A stretch of 64,000 nucleotides of DNA from Thereva unica (Eukaryota > Arthropoda > Insecta > Diptera > Therevidae): contig OX465283.1 of NCBI GenBank assembly GCA_949987705.1, positions 48,584,953 through 48,648,952 on the forward strand, read 5' to 3'. Position numbers and translations under genes: made by a program. The notes under the pieces are model-generated. The model did not search any database, was not told where the DNA came from, and was given only the letters and a program-made list of their open reading frames with translations. Of the stretch, positions 59,755-64,000 are shown piece by piece; position 1 is the stretch's first letter, and each line of letters starts with the position of its first letter.

Positions 59755-61839
59755 AAAGAACACTCATCCGATTTTGGCGTTTTCAGCCGATTTTGGCGAT
59801 TTCAGCTGCTGGCTCGTTTGAAACTGACCTACATATGTGACAGCAGCTGTCAAGAAGCACACCGCCAGTCATGTGATATGTTTATTATTTCGTGTGTTGC
59901 TGTTAAATAGGTGGCGTTCTGGGCTTTGTTAATTTTTAAAGTAAAAATTTAATTCATTATAATAATATAAACTTTATAAAAATAGTTTTGAATTCATTTC
60001 AGTGCTATTAATGCAAAATATAATCTATTCAATCACAAAATTCTAGCAAAATAATTCAATACAGACACAACATTAATATTCACATCACAATTAAAAGAAC
60101 AAATATCAATTAAGACAAAGGCTTATTTCGTCTTATTATTTGATCCTTCGTCCTCAGTTGAGTCCCAGATTTCTCTCAGTCGAAAATTTTCAAAGTGAAC
60201 CACAGAAAAAGGGTTATTCTCTGGAGACATTAAATTTTATTTTTGATACCTCACAATAAGATTCTCAAAGAGCAAATTGAATTTCAAACAATTCACTGGA
60301 AAAAACAACACGAAATAATTAAATTGAAACGCAATTATCCCCGGAGGGCCTCCCCAAGATACACTTCTCATCATTGCAAAGGCCATCTCGGATCCCAAAT
60401 TACTTTCGCGTAGTGTGAGCACGACTATACTTTCACCAAAAAGAATAAGGTCTAAGGCTCCCTGCCTGCAGAACTTTTAATGACTTTCTCCTTGGCTGAC
60501 AAGGAGGACTTTGTCTCACACAAAACAGGAGGCAACGAAGAAAAAAAAATTCGAAATTGTTGTCATAGCCATTGTCATCACTTTTTTTCCACATTTCGCT
60601 TAACCATTTAACTTCCATTGCAAAACTGGTGAGCGTTGTCCTTTGAGGAGGAAAATGGCAGAGCGCGCGCTAAGAAGGCTAAGAAGAAAGGAAAAGGAGC
60701 CCCTGGGCTGTAAGAAGGAATTTCTCAGATATTCTCTGCGAGACAATTATTGGCGACATTTATGCCGTTTATTAAATTTTTATGCAAAATTTTTGAACGC
60801 CCGAAGCTGTTAACTTAATCGAATGAAGCTAAGTACTTAAATTCAGTCTATATAAGTAAGGGGCCTCATAAAAGGGACCTTTCTACCCAAAGACAACGAA
60901 TGGAATTGTGTAATTGCGGGTATCAGCCACTAATACCTCCACGACCTTTGGCTAATATTGATATTTCAACGGTAAACAACTCTTGGCAAACTTTGCCATT
61001 GATTGGTGAAGTGCTTAAAACTGAATTTTCCAATAATCAAATTAACTTGTGCATCTTGATGGGGTGAAACGGGGTAGAAACAGCTCACCAGAGTTCAATT
61101 CCCTTAGAGGAAATTTTAGGGATTAAATCGAGTATAAAAATCGCCTTTGTTACGCTTGCTGCGCCATCTTACAGTCGCACATTGCCACCCCTTAATTGCG
61201 TTTTCATTTGCTGTTCATTTAGGGGATTTCTTTAAATTTGGAGGAAAATTATTCTGGGTCTCGCGGCCGACATCATTAGAAGAAGTTTTGTTTGCAAGAT
61301 TGAAATCAATTTGTGTCCGATTGTATTTCACCAATAGCATAATCAGTAGAGTGGGGCCACATTGCTATTGGGGAATATTCATCACTTGGGGGTTGAAAGT
61401 GATTTTCTGGATATTATCTACCAAGGGACTTATGGCGGTAGATGTTATCAGTAAACTTGTGGACGTGCTTCCCGTTTCGGATTTAAATTGCTCAAGTTAA
61501 TAAACGGGTATGCGAAACTCGGTACGCGTGTTTTTGAATGTTTTGAAGTGAAGTTCTACCACTCTTGAGGGTAGCTGTTCAAGCAGCGCCTGGAAATGAA
61601 AGCTACAACTGGTAAGCGACAAAGGCAATTTCGGTACAAACTCGGTACTTCGAAGTTTTCATAAAATTTATTAATTTCTCGTTCGTCTTCTTCATACATT
61701 TTCAAATCTACCTGCGGTGAATTATTCTCGAGCTATCATTACCCTAAATATTCGAAAAACTATTTTAACTGTGAATCATTTACATTATACTGAATTCCAA
61801 TTTGGATATATGAATAAGCTCCAGTGTCGATAAGTATAT
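59755..61839. other. No gene recognised
   Basis: Mixed composition, no recognisable repeats, and several short open frames without known motifs. One at 61147-61500 is the longest but shows no domain. Probably host intergenic or intronic DNA. Confidence 0.35.
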
Positions 61840-62489
61840 ATGTTCACCTTTTGCAATTGCTTTTTCGACCTTCCAAAACGAGGCTGGCGTTTTACCAAGC
61901 GGTTCCCCAACTAAGTACTAACCACGTCTCATGCTGCTTGACCTCCGTAATCGAACGGGAACCGGTCTATTGAGTATGATAATGACACCCTTTATAGTCA
62001 CCAAGATAACTGCCCGTTACGTACCTCCTATGAGGTTCCTCTTAGTAGCGCTAAAAACTTTTGCCGCTTTCTTTGGAAGCACTGCGAGTTTTTCCCGCTG
62101 GGGTCGTTGCCCGACCACAATCTAAAGGACCATGATAAAATCTGGCTTACAAAAGTCACAATATATCGCAGAACGTATTCAAATTTTCACCGAAAGTAAG
62201 CACAAGAAAACAAAAGCGCTCTTATATGGAAAACTAAAGGCTCTTTTACCAGAGTATGCCATGTCTTTTAAACTTGGTAAAACTCCACAAAGCATATTCT
62301 AATTAGCCATCGGTAGATTTCTGCTCTCTAAAGAGAACCAGCGGCTCTTTCATATAAACAAGAGGAGAAACTCTGACAACATTCCTTTAGGCTCCCAAAG
62401 TGCCAGTAAGTGTCAAGCAACAGTAATCTAGAGCCTGAAACACATCCACGCAGCACGCTACAATATATTGGTGTATAGGTATGGATTCT
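61840..62489. repeat. Unclassified repeat shared with 51.0 kb
   Basis: Bases 61845-61960 match about 50970-51095. The following 62100-62480 reads like decayed coding sequence in mixed frames but was not identified. A lone TTTTCCCGCTGGGG at about 62089-62102 resembles a MITE right end without a partner. Confidence 0.45.
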
Positions 62490-62885
62490 CCCAGCGGGAA
62501 ATGTTGTCAGGCCTTCCCTCTGGAAGGGCTGTGGAAGCAGTAAAAGTTCAAAGAAAAAAAATGAAACAGTTCAAATATTCGTCATCCATTCAAAGTTGAT
62601 CTCGAAGGAAGCTTGGTGGAAGGTATACCTAGGGGAAAGGCACGCTGAAAAACTTAAACTGCTTCCTTTCTTTTCAAAATCCTATAAGGTGTCCAATAAG
62701 GAGGCATGCATACCTTATTCCTTCCATGGAAGCTAGGGGTAAGCAAATCAAAAAGTTTCAACTGCTTCCTCCCTAGGACATGCCTGTACAAATGTCCTAC
62801 AAGATGTCTAATAAAGAGTCATGCATCGCACCTTCCACGGAAGGCGTCAAGTTTGCATGATAGTATGGTTCCATTTCCCGCTGGG
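62490..62885. mobile_element. MITE, CCC...GGG termini, TSD CT
   Basis: 396 bp. The ends are CCCAGCGGGAAATG and CATTTCCCGCTGGG, with CT on both flanks (62488-62489 and 62886-62887). The interior contains two further GCATGCAT-type words and CTTCC/GGAAG pairs. Same subtype as 54375-54776. Confidence 0.85.
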
Positions 62886-62918
62886 CTTCTACTCATCACA
62901 TTTGTCTTGCTTCCATTT

Positions 62919-63708
62919 ATAGAATTTTTCAAACTCCGTGACACAAAAAATTTGAGCAGTTCTGCGCACCTCGTTGCCAAATTTTATAAATAATGTTCTA
63001 TCATTTCCCCTCTTTTTAGTTAAAACGGCAACAAACACTGAAAAAACTCAACAAAATAATTTGGGAAGGGATGCGCGCATGCCGAATGAATAAAGTTAAT
63101 TTATCTTTCTATGTGTTGAGCAGAGCTTTTAAATACATGTAAAGCCCCTGCTCAACAAAGGCAGTTTATTCAACATAATAAGCATAATTTTACTTTAATT
63201 ATTCGAAATACATATTTCTCATTTCTAAATTTAAAATAATTTAAAAAAAATGCTGGAAAAAATTCCTTTAAATAAATGAGCGTTTTCATTCATAAACCGA
63301 CAGTTCCCCGCAGTCGCAAGCAACACAACCTCCCCGGGCAGAAGCGCGTATGCGACTGGCAGGAAATGTCAACAATCTAGTAATCAAAGTGATAAAAACA
63401 CAAATTTCGTATTTTTTAGTAGAAATTACTACAAATTATTTCTGTAGCATATGTGTAAAATATAATAACCTTAAATAAAAAAAATATATAAAAACGGGTG
63501 TTTTTCAGTCATAATTTGTAAATTTTTTAAATAATCATTGCAGAAAGATACACCTCCCGGTAGCAATACGCAGTCGCGACTGATTACATGGCAGCAAGTG
63601 ATTTGATAGGAGGAGTTAACTGAAGCTTTTGTCTGAACTTTTAAACATTTTTAAGAGCTTAGCTGGGGAACATGCGCGGGATGTCACGAGGTTTGAAAAC
63701 AACTATAC
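62919..63708. repeat. Dispersed repeat, copy B (uninterrupted)
   Basis: Matches the pieces of copy A at the window start and runs through both of its insertion sites without the LINE or the MITE. Words such as GCGACTGG and CAGTCGCGACTG recur inside. No coding capacity. Confidence 0.8.
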
Positions 63709-63711
63709 GCA

Positions 63712-63960
63712 AAGTCAGTGATGACTTCATCATAGTCTCCGGCGGTGTCAATAAACAAAACTGTCGAATTTGGGGGAGCAGAGAACCTACATTTTATTCC
63801 CGAAATACCACTTCACGACGAGAAAGTCACTGTTTGGGTCGGTCGAAGTGTGTTCAATCGGACCATCATCGGACCATTTTTCTTCAGTGTTCGAGAAACC
63901 CTCGACGATGCATGGTGCTGGTGAGCTTGGTGTCCGAAAACGCGTGAAAAAGGTATAACG
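63712..63960 (+). pseudogene. Tc1/mariner-superfamily transposase scrap
   Basis: VNKQNCRIWGSREPT is followed, after a one-base frame change, by HFIPEIPLHDEKVTVWVGRS and RTIIGPFFFSVRETL, then a stop. These blocks belong to the catalytic core of the same transposase type whose ends appear at 13104-13470. It begins directly after the dispersed repeat. Confidence 0.65.
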
Positions 63961-64000
63961 GTATGACAGTCACTACGATGAAGTTCTTGTAAAATTAAAG

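Noticed and set aside
61147..61500. 117-codon plus-strand open frame as a host gene
   Set aside because: No domain, signal peptide or related pattern recognised; insufficient support.

Overview
This is a eukaryotic nuclear window, most likely from an insect and probably a fly (Diptera). The only complete host gene is an intron-containing CYP6-type cytochrome P450. The rest is dominated by insect-type transposable elements: a P-like transposon, a BEL/Pao retrotransposon, mariner, Tc1-like and hAT-like elements, RTE-group and Jockey-like LINEs, tRNA-derived SINEs and many MITEs. The insect/dipteran assignment is inference from the P450 type, the P-like element and the TE mixture. There is no sign of bacterial gene organisation.

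Layout. 0-9.5 kb: a dispersed repeat split by an RTE-group LINE (12-bp target duplication) and by a MITE. After it come a LINE 3' fragment, a 149-bp hAT-type MITE, and a 5'-truncated Jockey-like LINE on the minus strand that carries a SINE inside it. 10.5-12.3 kb: the P450 gene (two exons, 503 aa). 12.4-17.3 kb: a hAT-like element with a transposase remnant, 1.6 kb of 7-mer then 9-mer satellite, and a (TA)n tract holding mariner and Tc1-like remnants. 17.9-25.3 kb: tRNA-like repeats, foldback and long inverted-repeat elements, and a full tRNA-derived SINE. 25.4-34.6 kb: decayed RTE-group LINEs and a minisatellite. 34.6-43.6 kb: an 8.2-kb BEL/Pao retrotransposon with LTRs that look identical, inserted with a 5-bp duplication in a palindromic foldback element. 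45.9-48.5 kb: a P-element-like transposon with ~34-bp inverted termini and an 8-bp duplication. 48.6-55 kb: TIR elements and LINE scraps. 55.2-58.1 kb: a second copy of a tRNA-like composite repeat, interrupted by a 2.1-kb element containing about 12 copies of a ~118-bp repeat. 59-64 kb: mostly unassigned sequence, a perfect hairpin, another MITE, the second copy of the repeat seen at the window start, and a transposase scrap.

How it fits together. The window works as a record of nested insertions. Duplicate copies inside it act as empty-site controls for several events: the RTE LINE at 0.5 kb, the BEL element at 34.9 kb and the satellite element at 55.7 kb. Two results stand out. One is a set of four MITEs with CCC...GGG termini and matched 2-bp duplications. 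The other is a SINE whose 3' tail resembles that of the Jockey-like LINE it has inserted into. All comparisons were made by eye; boundaries of decayed fragments are approximate.
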